Assembly: GCF_000208865.1 (NCBI RefSeq)
Contig: NC_018386.1
Coordinates: 558,001-622,000 of the forward strand
DNA: 64,000 bases
DNA from: Neospora caninum Liverpool
Lineage: Eukaryota; Apicomplexa; Conoidasida; Eucoccidiorida; Sarcocystidae
Reading direction: 5' to 3'
The notes beneath the pieces are model-generated. The model did not search any database. It was given only the letters and a program-made list of their open reading frames with translations, and was not told the origin of the DNA. Every line of letters begins with the position of its first letter. Within the stretch, counting starts at the first letter, position 1. Positions 37,501 through 49,075 of the stretch are shown one piece after another. Both the position numbers and the translations under genes were made by a program.

Positions 37501-38500
37501 ACCCTTTTGGAGGAAGAATACAAGACCACAGTCGTTTTTTCTCCTACACCCTGTTTGCTGAAACAACCAACTCACAGCGGATCACCCCCCTCCGTAACAA
37601 ACCCGCGAGGAACAGCAATAACAGTTCGTTAAACACGAATTGCAGTTTTTCTTGCGGAACCTCAAACTCCTCAAGCACGCAGCTGAGGTTGTTCGAAGAA
37701 CTCATTTACACTCCTTCGCACGTTTCGGTCAAACAGTTGTGCTTCCATCTGTGGTAGAGTTTTTCAGGTGGCCCATCGCCAACGGCTCTTCTAGGCGTTC
37801 TAGTGGTGCTGCGTGCATACACCTATTCAGCAGCAGTTTTTTAGTCACTTCTTTCAGTGCTCGGAGAAAACCCACAATTCACTGGACCTGCGAGAACCCT
37901 CGCGTACTCTCTGCACCCTATCTACAAGAAAATGAATCCCCGAGACGCCGCGCTCGCTTCGCTGTTCTCAAAAACCAACGATCTAGCGCATGCCCTAAGC
38001 GATTGTTGCATCTACTCGACGTGTATGCCACGGCCGCATGCTAACCGTTGCAAACGTTGCTGCTATCTCTGTCTTTTCTTCCGTGGCGAAGCGGAGATTT
38101 ACATGGATCGAGACATTTCAGTACACAGTGATATACGTGCCTAGGACGGTCTACGAGAGGCGAGCCGTTGGCGGTTTGCACTGGGGCCCCAGCACAGCTG
38201 AGACCGCTGAAAGTTGCTGGCCGACGGTTTCGAGTGTGTTTTTTTCTGAGTTGTTTCTCTCTTTCTGAGATCGAATGCAAGCAAGAGTTTGCCATGGTGA
38301 ACCGTCTGCAGATGTCGAGAACTGTAGCCGCGGTTTCATCTTTTTTTTGCTCTTTCTTCGAATCGTTCCTCCGTCAATTTGCATGCAAGCGCTTCGAACT
38401 TCGGGCCGTTCCTTTTCCAAGAGCGAAAACCGAGCCGTTCATTTTCACTGAAAAAAAGCCATCTCGGAAACTTTTCTGCTGATTTTCTGTCCCTCAAACC
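34535..38500. other. Four-kilobase stretch without a supported gene
   Basis: I see many short frames on both strands but none with a domain and paired splice sites. The best is a plus-strand segment after an acceptor-like TTTCAG at about 37852-37857, reading about 60 plausible residues (GENPQFTGPARTLAYS...), without a convincing upstream exon. A short AT-rich stretch lies around 37145-37200. The left end should carry the promoter of the ALY/REF-like gene and the right end that of the seipin-like gene. Confidence 0.4.
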
Positions 38501-41344
38501 ATGAACGCCTTTGCCCGCGAGGGCATAGATGACCCGCACCAGTTACGTGGTGTGTCTTCCGAATCTGGATTTCTTTCTCGGTCGTCTTCCGCGCCTTCCT
38601 TCTTGTACTGGTCTCCAGCATCGTTCCAGAGTTGTACAGATGTCCCTGAGTCCAGCACCTGCAAGGTTGACGCATTGGGACAGAATCGGCCCTTGCTTGC
38701 GTCGTGTCACTTTTCTCAGACACCGGAGACACTTCCGCACTGTGCATTCAGCCGCCAGTTGCCGCAGTCCAGCTGTGGCGAGCCGGGTCGCGCTCAGCGG
38801 GCGTCCTCCTATCCGTGCGCTAGCCCGAGCTGCAGCCAGTGGAGATTCGCCGATGGACAAAGCTCGGACGCCAGCCAGGGGACCTCATCGGCTCAATCCG
38901 ATCCTTCTCGACCAGCCTTCGTCCCTGGGATGTGGCAGTGCCGTGCTCCCCGACGAGCCACAACGGGATCCGTCGGCGCGGGGCCCTCTCCTAACGCAGT
39001 TTCCGCTAGACGCGATGCAACTCAAACGCCGCATTGCCGGCGTTCACGTCTCGTTGATTTCGCATCCCGTAGTACAGAAATTGCTTCGCCACAAACCCCT
39101 GAAAATGGTTCAGGCAGCGGCGCGCGAGCGCCTCGGGAGGCGTCCGAGCAACGTCTTCCTCCAGCGCAGCACTCACAGCCGTCTTCGCCACTGGCACCCT
39201 CGTATGTGAATAACAGAAGAGACACATTCTTGTTTGGTGTGGGGCGGAGAGGAGGTGTGGAGCAGGGCGACGGGGAGAGAGAAGGGCCTTCCTTTCTTTC
39301 TCCTCCAGATCCCGCCGGAGAAGTTGCGGCGGTGGTTACGTGGGCACGGACGCTGCTGCCGAACCCCGGGGCCATCTGGTCTCGAATTTCGGATTCCGTG
39401 TGGCGGGGGGCGGTGATTCTGGGAGGTACAGGTATCTGCTGTTCTTGTGTGTCTTTGCTGTTCCTTTCCCTCGGTTTCCTGTCTTTCGCTGTCCTCAGCG
39501 CGTTTGTTACACCCCCTCCCCTTGCAGAGTTCCCCATCCACTTCGATTACTTCCCCGCTCTCTCTGAAGCTCTGAGTAGTTCTCCGTTCGTGCTAGAGAA
39601 CTCTCCTCACGTGCCGTCCGTCGCCTCCACTTCAACAACCTCTCCTTCCAACTCCTCAGTCCCCCTTCCTTCGTCTATCCAAGTCAACTCCACTCGGTCC
39701 GTGTCAATTCCTTCTTCGGTTCTCGAGGGCGCCGAATTGCACGGTGGATCTGCAGTGGAAAGGCGATGCTCCGCTGAGGAAATTGGTCCACTGCGGAGTT
39801 ATCTTTGTTATCCGTCTTTTCTAGATTTGTTTGTCCCGCGATCTGCACAAGCACACCATAGCTGGTCTCCGTGGAGGGGAAGTGGGGATGGTGTGAGTCG
39901 TCCTGACGCCGCAGCCGACTTCGATAATCCTGTGTCACCGGCCGAGTTTGTGGACCGCGAACATGTTTCGAGAGAGAGGTTGGCGCGGATGCCTTCCCAG
40001 GGAACCGCCGAGACCACCCGAGACGTTCTGTGGGCCTCCTACCTTCTGCCAGGGGCTTCATCCATTGCTGTGGCGGCTGTCCCGTTTTCCAATCGTTCGT
40101 GGGAGTTCCTGCCCGCGGATGCGCAAATGTATGCACCTCCAGCCCCTTTCTCGTTTCACGGGAAGACAAAGGGCGGACGCGTGTCACGGATGACATACTC
40201 CAGCGGAAGAGAAGAAGACGTTCCGGCCTCGTTCTTTGCAAAATTAGACGCTTCTCAGCTTCCAGCAGACTACAACCTGGATGTTTATCTTACCACATCT
40301 TATCCGATGAACAACTGGAATTCTCAGTTGCCCCCCGTCATGCTTTCGCTTCTTCTCTTTTCCTCTAGCCACACTCCCGTAGCCAAGGCAACAAGGTCCC
40401 TCTTGCCCGACTCTCCGACAGACATGACTGTGCAACCAGCTTCTGTCGTTCCTTTACACTCTTGGACCTCCTGGTTTTCCCCGTCGTCTCTGTTCTCGCT
40501 GTTCCTTCCAACCTTCTTTCGCGCTCCGGAAACCCGGCCGCCGAATGTGTCAACCTCTCTCCTTTTCTTTGAGGCCTTCCCTTTTGCATTAACGCGACGT
40601 GTGAAGTATGCCCAAGTGCTGATGTATCCTCCACTTCGTGCGTCTAGGGCTGCCCTCGTTTTCGTTCCTAAGCTCCACGGCTTCCGCGCGTTCCTTGCTT
40701 CTCACTGGACAGCTGCCGTTTTTCTTCTTGTTCTTGTCTTGTTCTCCTGTTGTGCTTCATGTGTCTGTTGTGGGACACTTGGTTTGACCTACTTTGTGAT
40801 CCCCCTGGGAACGAACGACGCTGATGAGGGAAACACCGTACACAGTCTTCGTGAAAGTGGCAATAGTGCAACGGGAAGGAACCCGCACCCCAATGGAAGT
40901 CGGCCGGCGGCCGCCGGAAGTCTTCGCCGCTCGTCCAGTGCGTGGGATCCTGTCCAGGCCCAGTGGCCTGAAGGTATCTCGCGGCCCCGTGAGGCTGTCC
41001 CTTCTACCGGCCGTGGACTGGTTCAGGGTGAGAAGGAAGGGTCTCGCTTGATGCGCGGATCTAGAGGCCTACCCGCCAACGAAGGAGAGAACCACCTTTG
41101 CACCGAGCCACAGCAACAACGACCTGCACCCGACGTGGACGAGAAAGGGGTTGCCGATGAGCACAATTGTGTCGAGTTTTTGGAACAACCTGGCGGGGAG
41201 AGGAACGACGGGGAAGTAGAGACTTTTCCCTCAGCTGAAAACAAGCTGGGTGCCTCTGCGATTCTTCGTCCATCTCCTGCTAGAGCAGGCTGCGGAGCAG
41301 GCCTCGAACTCAGAAGACGAAGGCCGACAGCGATAGATGACTGA
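38501..41344 (+). CDS. Seipin-like ER membrane protein, single exon of 947 residues
   Basis: Seipins sit in the ER membrane at contacts with lipid droplets and control droplet growth. The layout fits: a long polar N-terminus (about 290 residues, Ser/Pro/Arg-rich), a first membrane helix at about 300-333 (ILGGTGICCSCVSLLFLSLG), a lumenal part opening with FPIHFDY near 346, a core with YNLDVYLTTSYPMNNW near 590 followed by SLLLFSSSHTPVAKATRSLL, a second helix near 735-768 (TAAVFLLVLVLFSCC), and a 180-residue acidic/polar tail. In seipins the core reads as a YxVxLxLxxPxSxxN strand followed by an R-S-x-x-L element, and this is matched. It is intronless, unlike its neighbours, and much longer than yeast or human seipin because of Ser/Thr/Pro inserts between 360 and 560. 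The start at 38501 is the first ATG in the frame. Seipin is my best assignment, from topology and core motif. Confidence 0.7.
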   Translation: MNAFAREGIDDPHQLRGVSSESGFLSRSSSAPSFLYWSPASFQSCTDVPESSTCKVDALGQNRPLLASCHFSQTPETLPHCAFSRQLPQSSCGEPGRAQRASSYPCASPSCSQWRFADGQSSDASQGTSSAQSDPSRPAFVPGMWQCRAPRRATTGSVGAGPSPNAVSARRDATQTPHCRRSRLVDFASRSTEIASPQTPENGSGSGARAPREASEQRLPPAQHSQPSSPLAPSYVNNRRDTFLFGVGRRGGVEQGDGEREGPSFLSPPDPAGEVAAVVTWARTLLPNPGAIWSRISDSVWRGAVILGGTGICCSCVSLLFLSLGFLSFAVLSAFVTPPPLAEFPIHFDYFPALSEALSSSPFVLENSPHVPSVASTSTTSPSNSSVPLPSSIQVNSTRSVSIPSSVLEGAELHGGSAVERRCSAEEIGPLRSYLCYPSFLDLFVPRSAQAHHSWSPWRGSGDGVSRPDAAADFDNPVSPAEFVDREHVSRERLARMPSQGTAETTRDVLWASYLLPGASSIAVAAVPFSNRSWEFLPADAQMYAPPAPFSFHGKTKGGRVSRMTYSSGREEDVPASFFAKLDASQLPADYNLDVYLTTSYPMNNWNSQLPPVMLSLLLFSSSHTPVAKATRSLLPDSPTDMTVQPASVVPLHSWTSWFSPSSLFSLFLPTFFRAPETRPPNVSTSLLFFEAFPFALTRRVKYAQVLMYPPLRASRAALVFVPKLHGFRAFLASHWTAAVFLLVLVLFSCCASCVCCGTLGLTYFVIPLGTNDADEGNTVHSLRESGNSATGRNPHPNGSRPAAAGSLRRSSSAWDPVQAQWPEGISRPREAVPSTGRGLVQGEKEGSRLMRGSRGLPANEGENHLCTEPQQQRPAPDVDEKGVADEHNCVEFLEQPGGERNDGEVETFPSAENKLGASAILRPSPARAGCGAGLELRRRRPTAIDD

Positions 41345-43881
41345 GTTCGTTTGTTGGCGTGTTAGGACAAATCGTTCGTTTGATAAAAGTGGCGCGTTGA
41401 CACCAGCGTGCATTGACTTTTTTTGTGCACCTTTGCCGAGAATGGCAGATTCTGCCTCTCTTGTTTTCTATGGACCTCTCGTGGACAGAAGAGGGGGCCA
41501 TCGACAAGGGAGAACCAGAAATCAGAACTGGCCAACCGCGTGTGAAGCATGGGACACGACTATATAAGCCAGCGGGTACCGTGTGTTGAGCCTCCAGCGG
41601 AGAAAGCCGTATGCGAGTTTGATCTGCGGCTGGGGCCGTTTTTCCGACGAGGTGGAATTCTGTTGAGCAAGGCAGCGTCTAAGTCCCTACTGTATTTATT
41701 CTTTCTGGGACAGAAGACGAACCCAGTAGAGCAGAGTTCCGTGATGGATCATTCAGCGTTGGCTAACCGCTGTGAAGATATGTTTTCGATCGTGACAGCT
41801 TAGCCTCAGAGAACAAGAAAGTCTTTTCGCCCTTAAGAAAATTACAAAATTTCAGGAGATCTCGACATCCTTCTCCCAACTGTCTTGAAAGATGTGGTGA
41901 GGAAGTGTGATAACTTCGGGTAGCGTCATACGAGATGAAGGAGCCATCCGAAGTGTCTCATTGCCTACATAGGATATGTGGGAGATACGTTTCCACTACA
42001 CCTAGTGGCAAGATTGCCGGAGGTTTGTTCGCCGTTTGCTCCGCCCTGCTTGGGAGCCACACGCCCCAACGAACGCTTTTTGCCCTCGTGTGCCAAAACT
42101 GAGACCCAGGTTTCAGAATGGTCCCATGCTGTGGGAACCACTATACTATGTATTCCCCGGTAAGTGATCGTGTGTTTTCACCGGTGGAGTCCGATGATGA
42201 CAAGCTTTTCAGAGAAATTTTCTTGGCTTTTTCAGTCGCAGCGCAAAAACTCACGGCCGCCCAGCGCGTTACACAAGACAATATCTCTCGTTGGTGCTTC
42301 AGAGTGAGCTAACTAGCGTGTAAGTATAAACTCCCCGACGCAACGTAAAAAAGATTTGCAGATGCATTCTCATACTGTCTGTAAAGCCTCTTCTATTACC
42401 TGCTTTTAAAATCCACTTTGTGTACGTCCGCATCGATTTCGTCTTGTGTGCCGAGCCAGTCACGCAGTCGCACCGCCATAGAGAAAACACAAAATATACA
42501 CGAATCCTGTCCAGTGAAAAAACAGTTCAGGAAAGTTCATGTAGCGGTAAGTGTGACCCGAATGGAGCTGTAGCACCACACGCATCTCTGAATTCTTAAG
42601 AAGATTCTGTTGCCTTCATTGAAAGCCTGAAATGACTTTGGCATTCTGCCATCACCCCTACGTAGGCCGTTCCCCTTACGAAAGTTAACAGGAACACGGG
42701 TGGCAGCGTATAGAGCATGAGGTCCCTGATGCGCTGCCGGCCACGTACATTTCTGATGAAAGCAGCTATTTCGAAAAATTTTGTTGCTTCGAAGTAGGTA
42801 AGCTTCTATTTGGAACCGCAGCATGTGTGTCAACCACGCAGCCTCTGTTTATCTTCCGAGAGAATGTACCCCCAGATCTATCGATTGTTTAAAGATCGAA
42901 ACCTAAAAAGGACATACCGTTGGACAGGCTCCAGATGTTCGAGTAGCTTACGGATGAATATGTGGTTGGAAACGGTTTAGAAATGTGGCGTTGTTTATCT
43001 GAGCCAGCTTCACTACCCTCTCCAGTGAGACGCGTCTGTGTGACAGGCACGCGCGATTTCTCTCTTGCAACGGATGAGCGGCTGAACGGATACCTCCATC
43101 TGTCGTACCCACGAGGGAAACATTGCGGAATTCAGTTTTTCATGCTTGCGAAAGTTGGGTCCAACCGCTCGGCGGCTCTCCTGAGCTGGTTCACGGTGAC
43201 GTCCCGTCTGATCTTTTAGGGGCCCTATCCGCGTCAACGAGGTATGGCGGCGGCAGCGAGAGCTCTGGATTTGTTATCTCGTGAGAGACGCGTGGTCACC
43301 GGCCGATAGGTGTTCGTGAAAAGCGACGCAGGCATCTACAAGCCATGGTATGTCATGCTGTTCAAACACCCATGTCCGCCGCACTGCTACCTTCCTGCTT
43401 TACTCTCTGCAAAATTTTTTGTGCAGGTCACAGACGCTTGTAAACGGTTCTGTGATGATTACGTGTTACCCTCCTGTGGTTTTGTGTCGAAAGCCTCTCT
43501 GTAGTGGCCCCTGTTTGACGAGGGCGTTCCCAGACGTGTTCCTGTTCATTGGCAAACTAGTCCGGTTTCTTCCAGCTTGTAGTATTGATTAGTCTTTTTA
43601 GAGTCGTAGAGCCGCATTGGCCTGCTCGCATTTGCGGTGTCACCCATGTCGGCCGTGGACTGGAGTCGGCGGGGGGTGGCCGTGGCTTCCAGCTGTCGAG
43701 GAATCGCGCCGGTGGCTCTCGCTCTCAGCGCGTAGGTGGTTTGTGTCGGAGTCGAATCAGTTCAAGTCTTGTAATTCTTTCATTACGTGTGCCACCACGG
43801 CAAGTCAAACCATGCTAGGTGGTGTCACGAGCCGTGTCGGGACCACCCCGGGCATAACCGAGTTCACGTCAAGTTTCAACT
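41345..43881. other. Spacer upstream of the coiled-coil membrane protein
   Basis: No gene is supported. Short frames such as 42118-42312 and 42962-43219 on the plus strand look partly protein-like but lack splice partners; they could be exons of an unrecognised gene or decayed coding sequence. The right end should contain the promoter of the next gene. Confidence 0.4.
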
Positions 43882-46800
43882 ATGGAGAACGGACGAAGGG
43901 GTTTGTTCTTTTTAGGGAGCGCCACGGCTATGATCTGGCTGTGTGTCGCTACATCAGGGGTGGTAACTGCAAGCGTTATGTCATTTCCAGCAGAAACCGT
44001 CAGTCCAAAAGATATACCAAAAGGTCGTCGCCTGCAATATCCATTCCCTGCGACAGGTATGGAAACGGGCCACGGAAATTCACCTCCGTCAAGTCGGAAG
44101 CTCTGCACGGCTAGGAACAGCACATATAGGTCCGCAACAAAATGGGTTGCTTGTCTCTATGTCACCGGTTACGTCGAGTTCTAGCGGAGGCACCGTGTGT
44201 GTTGCTGCCGGTAATGAACTGTGTGGAACAGGAGAACGGTTTATGTCATCGGGTACATACCCCAATTAGGAAAGGGATTTGTCTGTAGTTTAACTGAGTA
44301 CCGCTACCGTCTGGGAATGATATCCCGTGCTGCTCAGCTGCTGAGCTGTTTCGCAACTACCTGGTTGTAACTAAAACAGCAGCCCCACACGTCGTCGGTG
44401 GAGAATCGCTGACGAACGCGTTCTTTGGTATGTCTGATCCGTCTTGACTATGCCCCTGCGGAGTATCTTGTCACTCTCTGTCCAGTGCAGAAACTCAACC
44501 GAAATGCGATATATACTACACAAGGCAAAGCGTGGAAGTACACATACAGAAGCAATGATGGGTCTTTCAACTTCAGTCCGTTATCGGGAGGCAGCCCCCT
44601 AAACGTGGCATCGCTTGACAACATACAAGTGCAGGACGGTAAGCAGAGAAATCGCGGAGTTCATATTCACAGTATAGTACACGCGTATTTCGCAACTGGG
44701 TTTTTTACAGGCTCAGCAGAGTAACGATATCTAACAAAATAGTTACGTAGAGAGTGGACTATCAGTTTACTAGCGTTGATACAGGGACCTGGACTCTATT
44801 CGTGGAGCATGTCTGGTCATTATTATCACGTTGATGAGGGGCCGTTCACCAGTTTTGGGCATTTTCGGATGGACCCAATTCTTAAAGTTTCACATGCATC
44901 ACTCCATTCTGCCTTTTTACAAGTGAAATCCCCGGCAAAACCTGATGTTCTCGTCTTTAGCACTCAGTGTATCGATGGGGCTTGCAGGAAAGTCCGTGGA
45001 TAGGCAAGACATGTGTGGAATTATTGGGTAACGGCGTCAGCGGTTGCTGCCAGCAGCCACACCAGTGTAGGTATTCTTGCCAGCATCCTGACGGCCTTGT
45101 TGTTTCGTGTTCTGGCGGTGGAAACAATGATGCAGATCCTCTAGCGCAAGCCTTAGAAGATGCAAAGCTTATAGGAGAACTAGTTGACCAGGCAAAGAAT
45201 AGGAGATCCGATCTCGCTGGCACTGTGGACGAATTCATAGTGCGAGGGCAGAATCTGACCGCGCAGCTCAAACAGGCACTGAAATCCTGGGATCATGCAA
45301 GCGTGAAACGAACCGAAAAAGCATTTCGCCACGAGTACGCCAATTTGAGAAAGGTGGGTCTCTAGTATTTTTTTTCGGCTTGAGAGCCAAAACATGGTGA
45401 AAGAAGTGCTTGGCTGTATTCGGATGGATGCGCTGGACGGGAGCGCCAGACATTGGCAAAGCGAGAGTGGTACGTCGTTTAGTCGGTCTGTCTCAGCAGA
45501 AATCGGGGGTCACGATCAGTTATTCCGTCGGGTATGGATCTGCGTGTGGTTGACCTTGCCTATCAGGTGTACGCGTCTGTCATGAACGTGCAACAGGAGA
45601 TGCAAAGGGACCTTAATCGTGGAAAAGAGCTGTTGGCACATTTAGGAACGACTGCGAAAAAGTTGCTTGATAATGAGACGCTCAAGAAGGTACTGAGAAT
45701 GTATGGTACTCAGTTACAGAATGAGGTGATGGCTTCAGAGCGCGAACGTGGGTCGACTGAGGCCTTTATTTCGCAGTCCAATGAAGTTATGAATCAGTTG
45801 CAGAAAGAGTTCTATGATGGCATGGCTAGCCTGGAAAAGCACAAGGAAATCTTGCAGAAGATCGAAGCTTTGGGTAGTCAAGTGCTTGATATAGATCATG
45901 TGCGAGAGCAGATGCAGACTATATTGACGATTGCCAAGGAGATAAAAGCGCGTTCAGCTGATGCCGAGAAAGACTCTAAGCGTGGGCTCGTCAGAGTCGA
46001 TGCTCTGTCGCATGCGTGTACTCGTTCTGAAATGGAGACTAAGACTGCGTCTAATCGGCTTCAGGAGATAAAAACGACACTACTGCGGAAGCTTGACGAT
46101 TTGGAAAACCAGTTGAAGGGCGCTCACAGTTCGCAGGGAGTTCGAGTAGCAAGAGAAGCTCTCGAAGCGATGCGCGGCCGTATCCAACAGTCTGCCGATT
46201 CAGCGGCTGCGATCGGTCAAGAATGCAACACAACGGTGGACGAAGCGAGGGCGCATCTGTCTCGTTGCAAAAAGAGGAATGCAGAACGGATTAGAACGAA
46301 GATCAGTGAGGCGCAGTGGCTCCTACAGCGTACGAATAGCTTGGTGGGGCAGTCTCAAAGCGACAGCCTCGGAAGGCTAGAGCGGCAGCTTGAAGAGTCC
46401 ACGACGCAGCTGAAGGAACTGGCGCCTATGGTCGACAACAACTTCGAGGATTTCCCTCGCATTTCAGCTGTGGCGCTCGCTGCAGAGAGGGCGGCTGCCG
46501 CTCTTGCAGATTTTGAGAAGAATTTCAAGGCGTCTGCAGCCCAACTTCAAGAGGCACACCAGCTGATGCTGCGGGAACTGGAGGAGCTGCAAAACGCGTG
46601 TGACGCTCCACAAAGCCGACTGCAGATTGGGTCAGTGGTAACAGAATTGAAAAGGAGTTTTAGTAGCATTGACAGTTTCTCAGAGAGAGTGAGTTCGCCT
46701 GAGATCAGGAACGACTTCAAACTGTCGTTGCTGGCTTTTCTTCGCCGGCCATTATCATCAGCCGCTGGCAACATTGATGATGCAAAAAGACAAGAGGCGC

Positions 46801-48612
46801 TTGTGACGGATCTCAGCAAAAGGATGTCTGAAGAGGTAGCGGCGTACCGCCGCGTTATTGAAGACACAGAAGCCGAGGCGGAGAAAGTGTTACGTAAGCA
46901 TAAACAAAAAGGATCTCATAACGGAGCGAATGCGTTGCCGGAAGATCCGGCGGTTTGGAACGAGGTCCTGCAACTTCGCAGGAAACAGATTCAAGCGGTA
47001 AATCGTCTGACAACGAATGCTGAGGCAGCGAAAGTTAAATCTGATATCGGTGTTGCGGAGATGGAAAAGGAAATTGGGGATACGCGGCGGATGATTGAAG
47101 CATTACGAGAATGTCTTGCTAATAAGGGCGTCGTCGCTGCTATCGACGAGATTGGGAGACCAGGGACACAAGGGAAGAACAGTACAGAACTTCTCCATGA
47201 GGCTGAACTGCTAGAGAAAAAAGCCGACCAACTACAGATTCAGGTACAGAGAAGTAAGGATGCGGTTAGTGAGCGAGAGAAGCTTCTTGATGCAGAAAGG
47301 AAGAAACTACTGGAAACCGGTAGTGAATTCATCCCGCATTTTCTGCAATTGCTCAAAAAGGCTGTGGACGAGGCACTCAAGGAAGGAACTCAGTTGGAGG
47401 CGATGGTGGTCCATGTCGAGCGCCTGGCGCACAATTCCAAGGCGAGACGAGCGGAGGATGTTTTGATCCCGCCTCCCAGTAAGTGATCGATTGACTGCGT
47501 TGTGTGCAGGCAAGTAGTGTTCGCACTGCCTGTTCGACGGTTTGATAGAGGTCTTTCTTACTGCGTGACAGAGTTTTGGCCTTTCTGTGTATCGACTCCA
47601 AAGTCATACATGCGATTCGATGAAACGATGATATGAAACACTAGTGTGATGACACGCCTTTTTTTACATAATGCGTGGCATGTGTTGGTGCTCTGTTGCA
47701 GCCGATGGAAGCGTCACAAACGAGGAAGCGGCTGCAGAAGCGGAAATGGACGCTGACTCATTTTTCCGTGCGGCATCTACGCAGAACGACAAGCTCCAAG
47801 GAAAACTAAAAGAATACCACAATCGGCTGTCTGTTCGACACAGTGATGTAGATGAGGCGAAAGCGCTGCTCCAGGCCCTCTTGCCACAATCGCGCGAAGT
47901 CGATCAGAGACAAAGTTCTGGAAGACGGCTGTCTTCTTCGAAAATTTTGACAGAGCAACAATTGGGAGAATATAGTCAAGATCTGGTCATTCTTGAGGAG
48001 ATATTGACAAAGGAGGAGCAGAAGATAAGAGACATAGCAGAGAGAGGTAGGAAAGCTATCGCGGACGCTGCTCGCGCGGCAGCGGCAGACACACATCCAG
48101 AAAACGAACAGCCCCCGCAAGAAGCCAACAAAGATAGCGGGCCGAGCCAAGGGCTTCTTCTAGGCATTGGTTTGGGGATTGGGATTCCTCTCGCAATCGC
48201 CAGCATTGCTATGTGGAGGTGCTACGGACGGAAAAAGAAACCAGGAGTCGGGTCGTCAATTGCCCCGAGCGAGGACCGAGCCACAAGCGCCGAAAGCGGG
48301 GGTTCTGACACGTCCCGTCGTGCCCGCTCGACAGGCCCGGACCATCTGGAGAGCATAAGGATATCTACGTTAGAATTTGGAGATCTCGAAACAGCGTTTT
48401 CCGGCGTTGAACATCCTGAGATAGCGGGCATTGTAGCTCGTGAGACGTTGCCGACTCCCCCGGCAGGGGAACCAGATACAACGCACATGCAGTATATGAT
48501 TGACGATCATTATACGGTTGCTCGCAACATAAGCAAAGAAGTGGAACACAAATTCGATTTCGAAGGCTTCCCTACAGCTGTTGTCCGCGAGCAGCGGCCG
48601 CAGTCGGAGTAG
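43882..48612 (+). CDS. Secretory type I membrane protein with very long coiled-coil ectodomain, unknown family
   Basis: Exons: 43882-44056, 44486-44638, 44774 to about 44991, about 45054-45353, 45567-47478 and 47702-48612. A signal peptide fills the start (GLFFLGSATAMIWLCVATSG, likely cut near residue 30). A small globular, Cys-containing head follows (STQCIDGACRK; CCQQPHQCRYSCQHPDG). About 800 residues of Glu/Gln/Lys/Leu heptads come next, with few Cys. A single membrane helix (GLLLGIGLGIGIPLAIASIA, about 48148-48207) is followed at once by WRCYGRKKK, a stop-transfer signal, and a tail of about 125 residues that is acidic and ends ..FEGFPTAVVREQRPQSE. This topology is shared by long surface or apical-organelle invasion proteins of apicomplexans, but I see no homology to name one. 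The join at 44991/45054 needs either a 62-nt intron or a one-base correction. Its 3' end is duplicated downstream. Confidence 0.75.
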
Positions 48613-48804
48613 GGCTGTCTGTATATAACATCTTTCACGCAAGCGGACGATAAAACACACCGACATTCGAAGACGCGACAGCGAACATCTATACAACAAG
48701 GTGGGATTTGATTTCTGTAGAGGCTTTTTGCGAAAGGCCTTCGAGCGTGGCATGATACAACTGAGCGTAATCTGCGGGTCTGGGGGGGGGGGGGGGGGGA
48801 GGTT
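48448..48804 (+). repeat. Duplicated segment, copy A (3' end of the coiled-coil membrane gene)
   Basis: It covers the last 55 codons of the gene, the stop codon and about 190 bp of 3' flank, ending in a run of G before the assembly gap. Blocks shared with copy B include AGGGAACCAGA/AGGGAACCAAGA, the stop region (GTCCGCGAGCAGCG / ATCCGCGACCACCG), GCGAAAGGCCTT and GCGTGGCATGATACAACTGAG. Confidence 0.82.
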
Positions 48805-48904
48805 NNNNNNNNNNNNNNNNNNNNNNNNNNNNNNNNNNNNNNNNNNNNNNNNNNNNNNNNNNNNNNNNNNNNNNNNNNNNNNNNNNNNNNNNNNNNNNNN
48901 NNNN
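48805..48904. other. Assembly gap of 100 N
   Basis: Exactly 100 undetermined bases, the conventional placeholder for a gap of unknown size. It is flanked by a poly-G run on the left and by a diverged copy of the left-hand sequence on the right, so the true distance may be far larger than 100 bp. Confidence 0.95.
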
Positions 48905-49075
48905 GACTTCCCCGCTCCCGGGGCAGGGAACCAAGACACAGCGCATATGAATATAGGATCGTATACCGTTACTCCGGCCCTCGCAAAGAAGCAGGGAAGA
49001 GAATCGCATTTTGGATGTTGACGTCTCCCCTATATTTGTTATCCGCGACCACCGTCCGAATTAGGAGTGGCTCTA
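48905..49075 (+). pseudogene. 3' fragment of a second, diverged copy of the coiled-coil membrane gene
   Basis: The first bases after the gap align with the codons for the cytoplasmic tail of the upstream gene: copy A LPTPPAGEPDTTHMQY corresponds to copy B FPAPGAGNQDTAHMN. Later blocks match the ends of the tail and the stop codon, but they fall in a different frame in copy B, and the frame that starts well meets a TGA at about 49018. Only the last 170 bp of the gene are present; the rest would lie in the gap. It is either the end of a decayed paralogue or of an intact one with sequencing errors at a contig edge. The homopolymer runs just downstream make errors plausible. Confidence 0.6.
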
